DNA of 64,000 nt, taken from contig NZ_FUZV01000002.1 of the NCBI RefSeq assembly GCF_900167565.1, positions 930,001 through 994,000 of the forward strand, read 5' to 3'. The notes beneath the pieces are model-generated. The model had not been told where the DNA came from, made no database searches, and saw only the letters and a program-made list of their open reading frames with translations. The number at the start of each line of letters is the position of its first letter. Within the stretch, counting starts at the first letter, position 1. Positions 56,974 to 64,000 of the stretch are shown here, in pieces. The stretch is from Pseudoxanthomonas indica. Lineage in GTDB: Bacteria > Pseudomonadota > Gammaproteobacteria > Xanthomonadales > Xanthomonadaceae. The position numbers were made by a program, and so were the translations under genes.

Positions 56974-57752
56974 GCGCGGAAGCCGTCCTTCCAGCGCCGC
57001 AATTCGGCGAAGGCTTCCACCTGATTCGTGACCGGCCGGCCCAGGCGATGGGCGAGCGCGGCGCGCACGCCCTCGCTGTCCACGCGCAGGAAGGGATTGG
57101 CCTGGCATTCCTGCGCCAGCGTGCTGGGCAGGGTGGGACGTCCGGCTTGGCGCATGGCGTTGGCTTCCTCGTGACGTCGGCGCAGGGCCGGGTTGGTCGG
57201 GTCCACCGCCAGGGCAAAAGCCGCATTGGCGAGGGTGTATTCGTGCCCGCAGCAGACCAGGGTCTGGCCGGGGAGGGCCGCAAGGCGGTCCAGCGAGCCC
57301 AGCATCTGGACGGGCGTACCTTCGAACATCCGGCCACAGCCCAGGCTGAACAAGGTATCCCCGCAGAACAGCAGGGGCGGCCCGGGCTCCTGGCCGCCGC
57401 CATGGTAGGCGATATGGCTGCGGGTATGGCCGGGAACGGCCAGCACCTGGAAGCGCCATTGCTTGACCGTGACCGTGTCGCCGTCGCCCACTTGATGGGC
57501 GTCAAAGCCAATGCGCTCGTCCTGCGGGGCGTACACCGGCAGGGTCGGCCAGCGCTCGCGCAGGGCGGCCACGCCGCCGATATGGTCGTTGTGGTGGTGG
57601 GTCAGTAACACCGCCGCCGGCCACAGGCCCTGCTGGCTGGCGGCCAGCACCGGCGCGCCATCTCCCGGGTCCACGATCAAGGCGTCGCCCTCGTCATCGA
57701 CCAGGGCCCAGATGTAGTTGTCTTCGAAGGCGGGCAGGGCGATCAGGCGCAT
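56970..57752 (-). CDS. gloB: Hydroxyacylglutathione hydrolase (glyoxalase II)
   Basis: This 260-residue metallo-beta-lactamase-fold enzyme hydrolyses S-D-lactoylglutathione. The metal motif THHHNDHIGG is complete, followed by PGHTRSHIAY and LFCGDTLFSLGCGRMFEG. The C-terminal helical substrate domain reads CCGHEYTLANAAFALAVDP. The start is ATG 57752. It is divergent from the methyltransferase gene with 52 bases between them. Confidence 0.95.
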   Translation of the reverse strand: MRLIALPAFEDNYIWALVDDEGDALIVDPGDGAPVLAASQQGLWPAAVLLTHHHNDHIGGVAALRERWPTLPVYAPQDERIGFDAHQVGDGDTVTVKQWRFQVLAVPGHTRSHIAYHGGGQEPGPPLLFCGDTLFSLGCGRMFEGTPVQMLGSLDRLAALPGQTLVCCGHEYTLANAAFALAVDPTNPALRRRHEEANAMRQAGRPTLPSTLAQECQANPFLRVDSEGVRAALAHRLGRPVTNQVEAFAELRRWKDGFRA

Positions 57753-57804
57753 ATGACGGTCCAGGCCGGGACGGCCCAGGGCCGCCTCCACTACAATCCC
57801 GACC

Positions 57805-58473
57805 ATGCCTGCCTTCGCATTCGATCGTCAACCCGATGCCCTGGCATGGTTTGGAAGTGAGCGCGGGCGGCACCTGCTGGCCCTGGAAGCCCTGGCCACC
57901 CAGCAGTGGCTGGAACGTCGTCCGGCCCAGCCCGCCCTCTGGCTGACCGTCGCCGCCGAACCGCCGCCGCCGCCCGCCGGCAATACGTTCAGTCGTCGCC
58001 TGTGGCTGTATCGCCAGGGCACGCAGCTGCGCGGTGACGTGCAGTGCGCGCTGCCACTGCCGCTGCCCAGCGAGACCTTCGGCAGCGTGGTGGTGCAGCA
58101 CGCCTGCGACGATGGCAGCCAGGATTTGTTGTCCGAATGCGCGCGGATCCTGGCGCCAGGGGGGCGCCTCTGGCTGCTGACCCTGAATCCGATGAGCCCG
58201 TACCGCCTGCGTTGGCGCGGCAGCGATCTGCGCGTGCGTGACGGCGGCGCCTGGCACGAGCGTCTGCGCCAGGTGGGCCTGCACCCGCAGGACGACGAAG
58301 AAACCTATTTGGGGCCGCGCTGGCGTGGCCTTCGCCATACCGATGCCACCACGCGTTTGACCCACCAGCGACTGCGCGCCGTGCGCGTGCTGGAAGCGGA
58401 AAAACGCGTGGTCGCTCTGATTCCCCCCGCCAACGCCCGCCGCGCCTGGAACGCCGGCGCGGCGCCGGCCTGA
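57805..58473 (+). CDS. SAM-dependent methyltransferase, YafS-like
   Basis: This is a 222-residue class I methyltransferase with a degenerate motif I region and a clear post-motif strand (ECARILAPGGRLWLLTLNPMSPYRLRW). It stands between gloB and rnhA, the place of yafS in E. coli, which supports orthology. The substrate is unknown. Whether SAM binding is intact should be checked because the usual GxGxG is not obvious. Confidence 0.8.
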   Translation: MPAFAFDRQPDALAWFGSERGRHLLALEALATQQWLERRPAQPALWLTVAAEPPPPPAGNTFSRRLWLYRQGTQLRGDVQCALPLPLPSETFGSVVVQHACDDGSQDLLSECARILAPGGRLWLLTLNPMSPYRLRWRGSDLRVRDGGAWHERLRQVGLHPQDDEETYLGPRWRGLRHTDATTRLTHQRLRAVRVLEAEKRVVALIPPANARRAWNAGAAPA

Positions 58474-58494
58474 CCTTTGGACGCCCCTCTTGGC

Positions 58495-58941
58495 ATGAAG
58501 CAAATCAGTATCCACACCGACGGTTCCTGCCTCGGCAATCCCGGCCCGGGCGGCTGGGCCGCGCTGCTGCGCTACCAGGATAAAGAGCGCGAGCTTTCCG
58601 GCGGTGAAGCCCAGACCACCAACAACCGCATGGAATTGATGGCCGCCATCGTGGCCCTGGAAACGCTCACCGAGCCGTGCCAGATCGATCTCTACATCGA
58701 CTCGCAGTACGTCCGCCAGGGCATCACCGAATGGATGCCCAACTGGGTGCGTCGCAACTGGAAAACCGCCGGCGGCGATCCGGTCAAGAACCGCGACCTG
58801 TGGGAGCGGCTGCATGCCGCCGTGGGCCGGCACCGCATCGTCTGGCATTGGGTCAAGGGCCACAGCGGTGACCGCGACAACGAACGCGTGGACGTGCTCG
58901 CGCGCGACCAGGCGGTCCGCTTTCGCCACACGGCAGCGTAA
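58495..58941 (+). CDS. rnhA: Ribonuclease HI
   Basis: This 148-residue enzyme cuts RNA in RNA-DNA hybrids. Catalytic acids are in HTDGSC, NRMELMA, YIDSQY and ERVDVLA; the basic handle region [15 protein letters not shown] is present. The ATG at 58495 gives the usual [12 protein letters not shown] start. It lies between the methyltransferase and a GNAT gene, in the conserved rnhA-dnaQ neighbourhood. Confidence 0.97.
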   Translation: MKQISIHTDGSCLGNPGPGGWAALLRYQDKERELSGGEAQTTNNRMELMAAIVALETLTEPCQIDLYIDSQYVRQGITEWMPNWVRRNWKTAGGDPVKNRDLWERLHAAVGRHRIVWHWVKGHSGDRDNERVDVLARDQAVRFRHTAA

Positions 58942-58950
58942 AGTAGCGGC

Positions 58951-59508
58951 ATGGATTCCACCTTCGTGCTCGAAACCGAGCGCCTGAGCCTGCACCGGCT
59001 CGACGACACCTCCGACGCGGATCGCGCCTTCGTCTATCGCCTGTTGAACGATGAGGCCTTTCTACGCTTCATCGGCGATCGCGGCGTGCATGAACCCGAA
59101 CAGGCCGGCCCCTACCTGCGCAACGGACCCATGGCCAGCTATGCGGCCAACGGCTTCGGTTTGTATCGCGTGGATCGCAAGCGTGACGGCGTGCCGGTGG
59201 GCATGTGCGGCCTGGTCAAACGCGACGCCTTGCCGGGACCTGACCTGGGCTATGCGCTGCTGCCCGAGCATCGCAACCTGGGCTACGTGGCCGAAGCCGG
59301 CGCCGCCGTGTTGGCCGACGCGCACGCGCGGCTGGGCCTGGACACCGTGCTGGCGGTGGTGGACACCAGCAACGCCGCTTCCATCCGCACCCTGCGCGCG
59401 CTGGGCTATCGTTGGCGCGAGGATTTCCGCCTGCCCGGCGAAGACACCCTGCTGCATCTGTTCGCCTGGACTTCCGAGTCGAGCGAACCGGACCACGAGA
59501 CCCCATGA
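58951..59508 (+). CDS. GNAT N-acetyltransferase, RimJ-like
   Basis: This is a 185-residue acetyltransferase. It has an N-terminal ETERLSLHRLDD strand, and the acetyl-CoA region GYALLPEHRNLGYVAEAG followed by VDTSNAASIRTLRALGY is typical of ribosomal-protein or small-molecule acetylases of the RimJ/L group. It begins 9 bases after rnhA and overlaps dnaQ by 4 bases (ATGA), so it is inserted in the usual rnhA-dnaQ pair. The substrate is unknown. Confidence 0.86.
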   Translation: MDSTFVLETERLSLHRLDDTSDADRAFVYRLLNDEAFLRFIGDRGVHEPEQAGPYLRNGPMASYAANGFGLYRVDRKRDGVPVGMCGLVKRDALPGPDLGYALLPEHRNLGYVAEAGAAVLADAHARLGLDTVLAVVDTSNAASIRTLRALGYRWREDFRLPGEDTLLHLFAWTSESSEPDHETP

Positions 59509-60257
59509 GACAGATCATCCTCGATACCGAAACCACCGGCCTGGAATGGAAGAAGGGCAATCGCGTGGTGGAAATCGGCTGCGTGGAGCTGCTGGAGCGC
59601 CGCCCGACCGGACGCACCTACCACCAGTACATCCATCCGCAGCGCGAGTTCGAACAAGGCGCGGCGGAAGTCACCGGCCTGAGCCTGGACTTCCTCTCCG
59701 ACAAGCCACTGTTCGCGCAGATTGCCGATGAGTTCCTGGCCTTCATCGACGGCGCCGAACTGATCATCCACAACGCCGCGTTCGACGTCGGCTTTCTCGA
59801 CTACGAACTGTCGCTGCTGGGCGAGCGCTATGGTCGCCTGCAGGATCGGGTGACCGTGGAAGATTCACTGCTGATGGCGCGCCAGCGTTTTCCCGGTCAA
59901 CGCAATTCACTGGATGCGCTGTGCAAACGCCTGGGCGTGGACAACACCCATCGGCAGTTGCATGGCGCGCTGCTCGATGCCCAACTGCTGTGTGATGTCT
60001 ACTTGGCGCTGACTTCGGGCCAGAGCGAGATTGGCTTCGGCTCGCTGGACGAGCAGGGCACGGCCGCTGCCGCGGCGGCGTCGGTCAACCATTTCAGCCA
60101 GAGCCTGCCGACCGGGCCGCGCGTGCGCGTGCAGCCCAGCGATGAAGAACTGGCTGCGCATGCAGGGCGGCTGGAGAAGCTGCGCAAGAAGGCGGGTGGC
60201 AGCACGCTGTGGGATCAGATGGAGGCCGAGGCGCAGTTGGAATCGGCGGTGGCCTGA
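59505..60257 (+). CDS. dnaQ: DNA polymerase III epsilon subunit
   Basis: This is a 250-residue 3'-5' proofreading exonuclease. ExoI motif is LDTETTGLE (two catalytic acids), ExoII is IIHNAAFDVGFL and ExoIII is HGALLDAQLL. The C-terminal tail with GGSTLW fits the region that binds the polymerase alpha subunit. The start overlaps the GNAT stop by 4 bases. A terminator follows. Confidence 0.96.
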   Translation: MRQIILDTETTGLEWKKGNRVVEIGCVELLERRPTGRTYHQYIHPQREFEQGAAEVTGLSLDFLSDKPLFAQIADEFLAFIDGAELIIHNAAFDVGFLDYELSLLGERYGRLQDRVTVEDSLLMARQRFPGQRNSLDALCKRLGVDNTHRQLHGALLDAQLLCDVYLALTSGQSEIGFGSLDEQGTAAAAAASVNHFSQSLPTGPRVRVQPSDEELAAHAGRLEKLRKKAGGSTLWDQMEAEAQLESAVA

Positions 60258-60293
60258 GAGCTGGGCACTTAAATGGCTCGGAGGCGAGAACAG

Positions 60294-60325
60294 AAAAAAG
60301 GCCCGCAATGCGCGGGCCTTTTTTT
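60294..60325 (+). terminator. Terminator after dnaQ
   Basis: GGCCCGC-AATGC-GCGGGCC hairpin bounded by A-run and T-run, about 40 bases after the stop. Confidence 0.92.
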
Positions 60326-60384
60326 CGGGGCTGGCTTTCAACAGACGAATGTCTGGTCAACCCCTCCTACAAAGCCATCAAAGC

Positions 60385-61089
60385 TCAATGGCACCGCACC
60401 AGAATCGCGGTGACATTGTCCGAACCGCCGCCATCCAGCGCGGCCGCCACCAGGCAGTCCACACATTCCTGCGCACTGCATTCGGCCAGGCGCAGGGTGT
60501 CGGCGATGCTGCGGTCATCCACTTCCTCGGTCAGCCCGTCGCTGCACAACAGCAACTGCATGCCCGGGCGCAGTTCGCCGGTCAGGGTCTCGACGTTCAG
60601 ATGGGTCGGATCGGTCACGCCCAAGGCCTGGGTGACCACATTGCGGTGCGGATGGCTGCGCGCCTGCTCGCTGGTCAGCGTGCCCTGGGCAATCAGCTCC
60701 TGCACATAGCTGTGGTCCTGGCTCAGCTGGGTCATGTTGCCATCGCGCCACAGATAGGCCCGGCTGTCGCCTACCCAGGCCACTTCGAAACGATTGCCCT
60801 GCACCCGCGCGGCCACCACGGTGGTGCCCATGGGCAGGGTGTCGTTGCGGCGCTTGGAGGTGCGGATGATTTCCTCATCGGCAATGCGGATGGCCTGGTG
60901 GAGCGGGGTGCCGTCGCGGATTTCGCGCACGATGGTTTCCCGCGCCAGCGCGCTGGCCACCTCGCCGCAGGCGTGTCCGCCCATGCCGTCAGCCACCAGC
61001 CACAGGCCCAGCTCGCTGTCGCCGTAGTAGGTGTCCTCGTTCAGTTCCCTGCGGAGGCCAACGTGGGTGATGTGCCCGAATTCGATCAT
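60385..61089 (-). CDS. PP2C-type serine/threonine protein phosphatase
   Basis: This is a 234-residue metal-dependent phosphatase of the Stp1/PstP type. Metal-ligand motifs are RRELNEDTYY, VADGMGGHACG, LLLCSDGLTEEV and GGGSDNVTAILV. AGGAC lies 3-7 bases before ATG 61089. No partner Ser/Thr kinase is present in the window. In other bacteria such enzymes counter Hanks-type kinases or control type VI secretion; nothing here decides. Confidence 0.92.
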   Translation of the reverse strand: MIEFGHITHVGLRRELNEDTYYGDSELGLWLVADGMGGHACGEVASALARETIVREIRDGTPLHQAIRIADEEIIRTSKRRNDTLPMGTTVVAARVQGNRFEVAWVGDSRAYLWRDGNMTQLSQDHSYVQELIAQGTLTSEQARSHPHRNVVTQALGVTDPTHLNVETLTGELRPGMQLLLCSDGLTEEVDDRSIADTLRLAECSAQECVDCLVAAALDGGGSDNVTAILVRCH

Positions 61090-61233
61090 GATGTCCTGTC
61101 TGCGGGAGCAGGAAGATTCCCCTGCCCGTTGATACGCAATGATCCGGTCGAAGCGGACATCCGGCAAGCAAACTTGTCCAAATCCGGCCCGCCCCGTATC
61201 ATTCGCACCCCCGGCTCCGCGCCGGGGACCACC

Positions 61234-61324
61234 GGAGAGGTGGCAGAGTGGTTGAATGTACCTGACTCGAAATCAGGCATACGTTAATAGCGTATCGGGG
61301 GTTCGAATCCCCCCCTCTCCGCCA
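61234..61324 (+). tRNA. tRNA-Ser(CGA)
   Basis: A 91-base class II tRNA with acceptor GGAGAGG/CCTCTCC, long variable arm (CATACGTTAATAGCGTATC), discriminator G and CCA. The loop CTCGAAA gives anticodon CGA. Confidence 0.96.
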
Positions 61325-61374
61325 GATACGCAAAGGCCCCCGCAAGGGGGCTTTTGCGTATCTGGCGGAGAGGG
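61313..61374. terminator. Very long hairpin running from the tRNA-Ser 3' end
   Basis: The inner part (GGCCCCC-GCAA-GGGGGCTTTT) is a terminator. The stem continues outward for 29 base pairs with one G-T mismatch, so that the right arm (61346-61374) is complementary to the tRNA acceptor 3' strand and CCA (61313-61324). Confidence 0.85.
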
Positions 61375-61407
61375 AGGACGTGATTCGAACTCCCCCGGTT
61401 CGACAAT
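61363..61407 (-). repeat. tRNA 3'-end-like remnant on the opposite strand
   Basis: Read on the minus strand, the segment ends CCCTCTCCGCCA like the adjacent tRNA-Ser, and is preceded by an AGTTCGAATC T-loop-like sequence with a mismatched T-stem. It looks like a degraded inverted copy of the T-arm and acceptor end of a tRNA. Confidence 0.5.
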
Positions 61408-61419
61408 CGGCGCAGCCGA

Positions 61420-61533
61420 TTGCACGGCGAAGCCGCCCCGAAGGGGTGAGGAGCGCAGCGACGAATGACCAACCGCGCAGCGGTTTGCACGGCGAAGCCG
61501 CCCCGAAGGGGTGAGGAGCGCAGCGACGAATGA
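61420..61533. repeat. Two exact 49-base direct repeats downstream of tRNA-Ser
   Basis: Copies at 61420-61468 and 61485-61533 are identical, beginning TTGCACGGCGAAGCC and ending GCGACGAATGA, with a period of 65 bases. Each contains the small hairpin CCCC-GAA-GGGG. The flanking GCGCAGCC(G/-) stretches are also similar. No gene is present in 61325-61642. Confidence 0.85.
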
Positions 61534-61642
61534 ATCCCCCCGTCAACCAACAGGCACGCAACCGTCTCCGAAAGCTGCCGTCAAAGCGCTCACCCGAAAC
61601 ACACCGCCCCTGCCATAACGTCACCCACAACAGGAGACCACC

Positions 61643-62029
61643 ATGGCCCGCACCCGCAAAGCCAGCCGCGCATTGACCCGCCAGATCACCGACCTGGCCT
61701 TCATCGCGCCGCGCGTCATCACCCGCCGCGTGGCCCAGGTCGCGGCATCGGGCGGTCAGTTGTCCGCGCGCGATCAACGCGAGCTTTCCCGTATGTCCTC
61801 GGAAAAGGTGATGGCCGCATGGGAATCGTGGGCCGCGATGGCCAGCTACTCGTTCTCGCTGGGCACCGACATTGCGCTGGCTGCGTCCACGATGTGGTTA
61901 CCGGGTATCTCGTCCAAACGCCTGCCTTCGCCCGAGGATGCGGTGGCCCGGCTTGCCAGTGCGGGCGTGCGTCCCTACCGGCGCATCGCGGCCGCCAATG
62001 ATCGGCGGCTGGGCAAGGCGAAGCGCTAG
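61643..62029 (+). CDS. Phasin-like protein (tentative)
   Basis: This is a 128-residue basic, helical protein starting ARTRKASRALTRQITDLAF. The run KVMAAWESWAAMASYSFSLG is amphipathic. The pattern resembles short polyhydroxyalkanoate granule-associated phasins annotated in Xanthomonadaceae, but this is by memory and no PHA genes lie nearby. AGGAG lies 6-7 bases before ATG 61643. If not a phasin, it is a conserved hypothetical protein. Confidence 0.6.
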   Translation: MARTRKASRALTRQITDLAFIAPRVITRRVAQVAASGGQLSARDQRELSRMSSEKVMAAWESWAAMASYSFSLGTDIALAASTMWLPGISSKRLPSPEDAVARLASAGVRPYRRIAAANDRRLGKAKR

Positions 62030-62065
62030 CGATCAGGCAAGGCACGAGCGGACTCGCGCCTTCGC

Positions 62066-62749
62066 TTACACCCGACCCGTCACCGGAATCAGCGCGCCCG
62101 TGATCGCCGCCGCCGGTTCCGACAGCAGGAACTGCACCACGCCGGCCAGCTGCGCCGGCGTCACCCAACGCGAGGCGTCGGCGTCGGGCATGTCCTTGCG
62201 GTTGGCCGGGGTGTCGATGATGCTCGGCAGCAATGCGTTGACGGTGATGCCGCGATCCTTGAACTCGTCGGCCAGCGCTTCGGTCAGGCGCGCCACGCCG
62301 GCCTTGGAAGCAGCGTAGGCACCCATGCCGGTCGCCGCCTTGCCCGCAGCGGCCGCGCCGATATTGACGATGCGTCCGCCACCGGCAGCGAGCAGATGGG
62401 GCAATGCGGCCTGGCTGGCCGCCAGCGCGGTGCGCAGGTTGAGCCGATACAGGCGGTCCCAGGTGTCCAGACTGCCGTCGGCAATGGTTTCCCAGCTGAA
62501 GCCGCCGGCGATGTTGACCAGGGCATCCAGTCCACCCAATGCCTGCGCGGCCTGTTCGATGGCCTGGCGCGCGGCGCCTTCGTCGGCCAGATCCACGCCG
62601 CCGAAGGCAGGCGCCGCCACATCGGCCGGCGCCGGCGCGTGATCCAGCACGGCCACGCGTGCGCCATTGGCGCGCAACTGCTCTACCACCTTGCGCCCGA
62701 GTGCGCCAAAGCCGCCGGTAACCACCACGCGCGGAGAAGAAAAGTCCAT
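62066..62749 (-). CDS. Short-chain dehydrogenase/reductase, catalytic Ser replaced
   Basis: This is a 227-residue Rossmann-fold SDR. The cofactor motif is VVVTGGFGALGRKV and the NxAG motif is LVNIAGG. The active-site Tyr and Lys are in GAYAASKAG. Thirteen residues before this Tyr, where the catalytic Ser normally sits (NISS), the sequence reads NIGAAAAG and gives Ala. Dihydropteridine reductases are known SDRs lacking this Ser, so the enzyme may still work. The substrate is unknown. The start is ATG 62749. Confidence 0.88.
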   Translation of the reverse strand: MDFSSPRVVVTGGFGALGRKVVEQLRANGARVAVLDHAPAPADVAAPAFGGVDLADEGAARQAIEQAAQALGGLDALVNIAGGFSWETIADGSLDTWDRLYRLNLRTALAASQAALPHLLAAGGGRIVNIGAAAAGKAATGMGAYAASKAGVARLTEALADEFKDRGITVNALLPSIIDTPANRKDMPDADASRWVTPAQLAGVVQFLLSEPAAAITGALIPVTGRV

Positions 62750-62874
62750 GCCTGCATCCCGTGTATGTGTGAATGAAGGCCATGTTACGGGATGCCGCGT
62801 CCGCGGGCCGGCCCTCACGAGCCCCAGCCGGCTTGGACTACACTGGCCGCCCCTGTATTACGCGGTAGCTGCCC

Positions 62875-63282
62875 ATGTCCGAAATCCTCGTGCCCGTGTC
62901 CTTCGGCGAACTGCTCGACAAGATCGCCATCCTGCAGATCAAGTCCGAGCGCATGAGCGATGCGGCCAAACTGGCCAACGTGCGCAACGAATTGAGCGCG
63001 CTGGAAACCACCTGGATGGCGCATCCGGCCGCCGGCAACAACATCGCCGAACTGCGCGCCCAGCTCAAAGCCGTCAACGAGCGTCTGTGGGTGATCGAAG
63101 ACGACATCCGCATCAAGGAAAAGGCGCAGGCCTTCGACGAGGAATTCGTGCGCCTGGCCCGCAGCGTCTACTTCGAGAACGACGAACGCGCGCGCATCAA
63201 GAAGGACATCAACCTGGCGCTGGGTTCGGCCTACGTGGAAGAAAAGTCCTACCAGGACTACAAGACCGGCGCCGCGCCCTGA
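62875..63282 (+). CDS. DUF6165 family protein
   Basis: This 135-residue soluble protein matches a short conserved family recalled as DUF6165. It begins SEILVPVSFGELLDKIAILQIK and is rich in helices (LRAQLKAVNERLWVIEDDIRIKEK) with a coiled-coil look. Relatives in other bacteria often sit near glycan or TPR genes. There is no neighbour evidence here and the function is unknown. Confidence 0.8.
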   Translation: MSEILVPVSFGELLDKIAILQIKSERMSDAAKLANVRNELSALETTWMAHPAAGNNIAELRAQLKAVNERLWVIEDDIRIKEKAQAFDEEFVRLARSVYFENDERARIKKDINLALGSAYVEEKSYQDYKTGAAP

Positions 63283-63283
63283 G

Positions 63284-64000
63284 TCAGACCAGGCAGGGCG
63301 GCTCCTGCGAGCCCAGCCCCTGCGCCAGGGCCCAGGTCAGTTCCGCCGCGGAAGTCTCGCGGCAGCCGCTGGTGTTCTGCCCGGCCCAGAGCGGTGAGTA
63401 GTCGCTGCTGCCCTGCGCCTCGGCGGCCTTGCGCAGCGGCGCCACGAACTGCGCCGCCAACGGAAACGCCGGTGCATCCGGATTGATCGGGCCCCACGCG
63501 CGCATCGCGTGGTTGACGATGCCGCGTGCCGGTCGGCCGGTGAAGACATTGGTCACCGCGGTCTCGGCCGCCTGCGCGCCCTGCAGCGCCCCCCGATGCA
63601 CCGCGCTGGTATCGGCTTCCGGGCAGAGCAGGTACGCCGTGCCGACCTGCACGCCGGCCGCGCCCAGGCGCATGGCCGCCGCCACGCCATCGGCATCGGC
63701 AATGCCGCCCGCCGCGATCACCGGTACGCGCAAGGCGTGGACCAGCTGCGGCAGCAGCGCAAACGTGCCCATCTGCGTGCCCAGGTCATCGCCCAGGAAC
63801 ATGCCGCGATGGCCCCCGGCCTCCCACCCTTGGGCGATCACCGCATCCACGCCCTGCTGTTGCAGCCAGCGACCTTCTTCCAGCGTGGTGGCCGAGGCCA
63901 GCACGCGGATGCCCAGCGCACGCAGCGGCTGCCACAGATCCGCTTCCGGCAGGCCGAAGTGGAAACTCACCACCGCCGGGCGCAACTCGCCGACCAGCGC
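63284..64000 (-). CDS. Nitronate monooxygenase-like protein (5' truncated by window edge)
   Basis: The visible 238 codons are the C-terminal part of an FMN-dependent TIM-barrel enzyme of the 2-nitropropane dioxygenase/nitronate monooxygenase family. GVDAVIAQGWEAGGHRG carries the conserved catalytic His region, VPVIAAGGIADADGVAAAM binds the FMN phosphate, and GAAGVQVGTAYLLCPEA follows. The frame is open at the right edge, so the start lies outside the window. The stop is 2 bases away from the stop of the convergent DUF6165 gene. Confidence 0.88.
   Translation of the reverse strand, partial: ALVGELRPAVVSFHFGLPEADLWQPLRALGIRVLASATTLEEGRWLQQQGVDAVIAQGWEAGGHRGMFLGDDLGTQMGTFALLPQLVHALRVPVIAAGGIADADGVAAAMRLGAAGVQVGTAYLLCPEADTSAVHRGALQGAQAAETAVTNVFTGRPARGIVNHAMRAWGPINPDAPAFPLAAQFVAPLRKAAEAQGSSDYSPLWAGQNTSGCRETSAAELTWALAQGLGSQEPPCLV

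Noticed and set aside
61420..61533. The 49-bp repeats as the start of a CRISPR array
   Set aside because: Only two copies with a 16-base spacer are present and there are no cas genes.

Overview
The window is about 64 kb of GC-rich chromosome from a gammaproteobacterium, most likely in the Xanthomonadaceae/Lysobacteraceae (Stenotrophomonas, Pseudoxanthomonas or Xanthomonas relatives). The basis is the gene content and order (tig-clpP-clpX-lon-hupB-tRNA-tRNA-ppiD; gloB divergent from a yafS-like methyltransferase, rnhA and dnaQ; phoB-phoR-ppk-ppx; creB-creC-creD), family-typical small proteins, and palindromic REP-like intergenic repeats. No rRNA, CRISPR array, intact transposase or prophage module is visible.

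Layout. 1-4.5 kb: a phospholipase D-family gene cut by the left edge, a ParD-like regulator translationally coupled to methionine aminopeptidase, a secreted amidohydrolase and a GST. 4.7-8.3 kb: mfd, carrying a 90-bp in-frame insertion. 8.4-11.6 kb: methyltransferase, GNAT acetyltransferase, CDF metal transporter and an MmcQ/YjbR-family protein. 12-16.2 kb: a large autotransporter convergent with rlmJ. 16.2-23.5 kb: the creBC two-component system, separated from its usual partner creD by about 1.8 kb of accessory DNA, with a cre-tag-like site ahead of creD; then a GNAT/nitrilase pair. 23.8-28.2 kb: secreted M28 peptidase, PAP2 phosphatase plus GT4 glycosyltransferase, and an aldo/keto reductase. 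28.2-35.5 kb: a minus-strand phosphate and second-messenger block, phoB-phoR-ppk-ppx-EAL, with a triple Pho-box repeat ahead of phoB. 35.6-41.6 kb: BepA-like periplasmic protease, glutaredoxin, CMD/AhpD-like protein, NAD-type isocitrate dehydrogenase, NhaC-like antiporter and a BAX-inhibitor-like membrane protein.

41.7-46.4 kb: a four-tRNA operon (Pro-Arg-His-Lys) behind a clear sigma70-type promoter, then small enzymes (two VOC proteins, an S33 peptidase, a catalase-like protein) and an AraC/VOC/membrane-protein operon. 46.5-55.7 kb: tRNA-Leu and the proteostasis block tig, clpP, clpX, lon (with a sigma32-like promoter), hupB, tRNA-Val, tRNA-Asp and ppiD. 55.7-60.3 kb: lytic transglycosylase, gloB, methyltransferase, rnhA, GNAT and dnaQ. 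60.4-64 kb: PP2C phosphatase, tRNA-Ser with an odd inverted copy of its 3' end and tandem repeats, a phasin-like protein, an SDR, a DUF6165 protein and a nitronate monooxygenase-like gene cut by the right edge.

Most of the window is conserved housekeeping DNA. The parts that deserve attention are regulatory and structural: the AT-rich palindromes ahead of the parD-like/map pair, the insertion in mfd, the interrupted cre operon and its tag, the Pho-box array, the tRNA-Ser inverted duplication, and several long palindromic repeats. No complete, clearly new multi-gene system was found.
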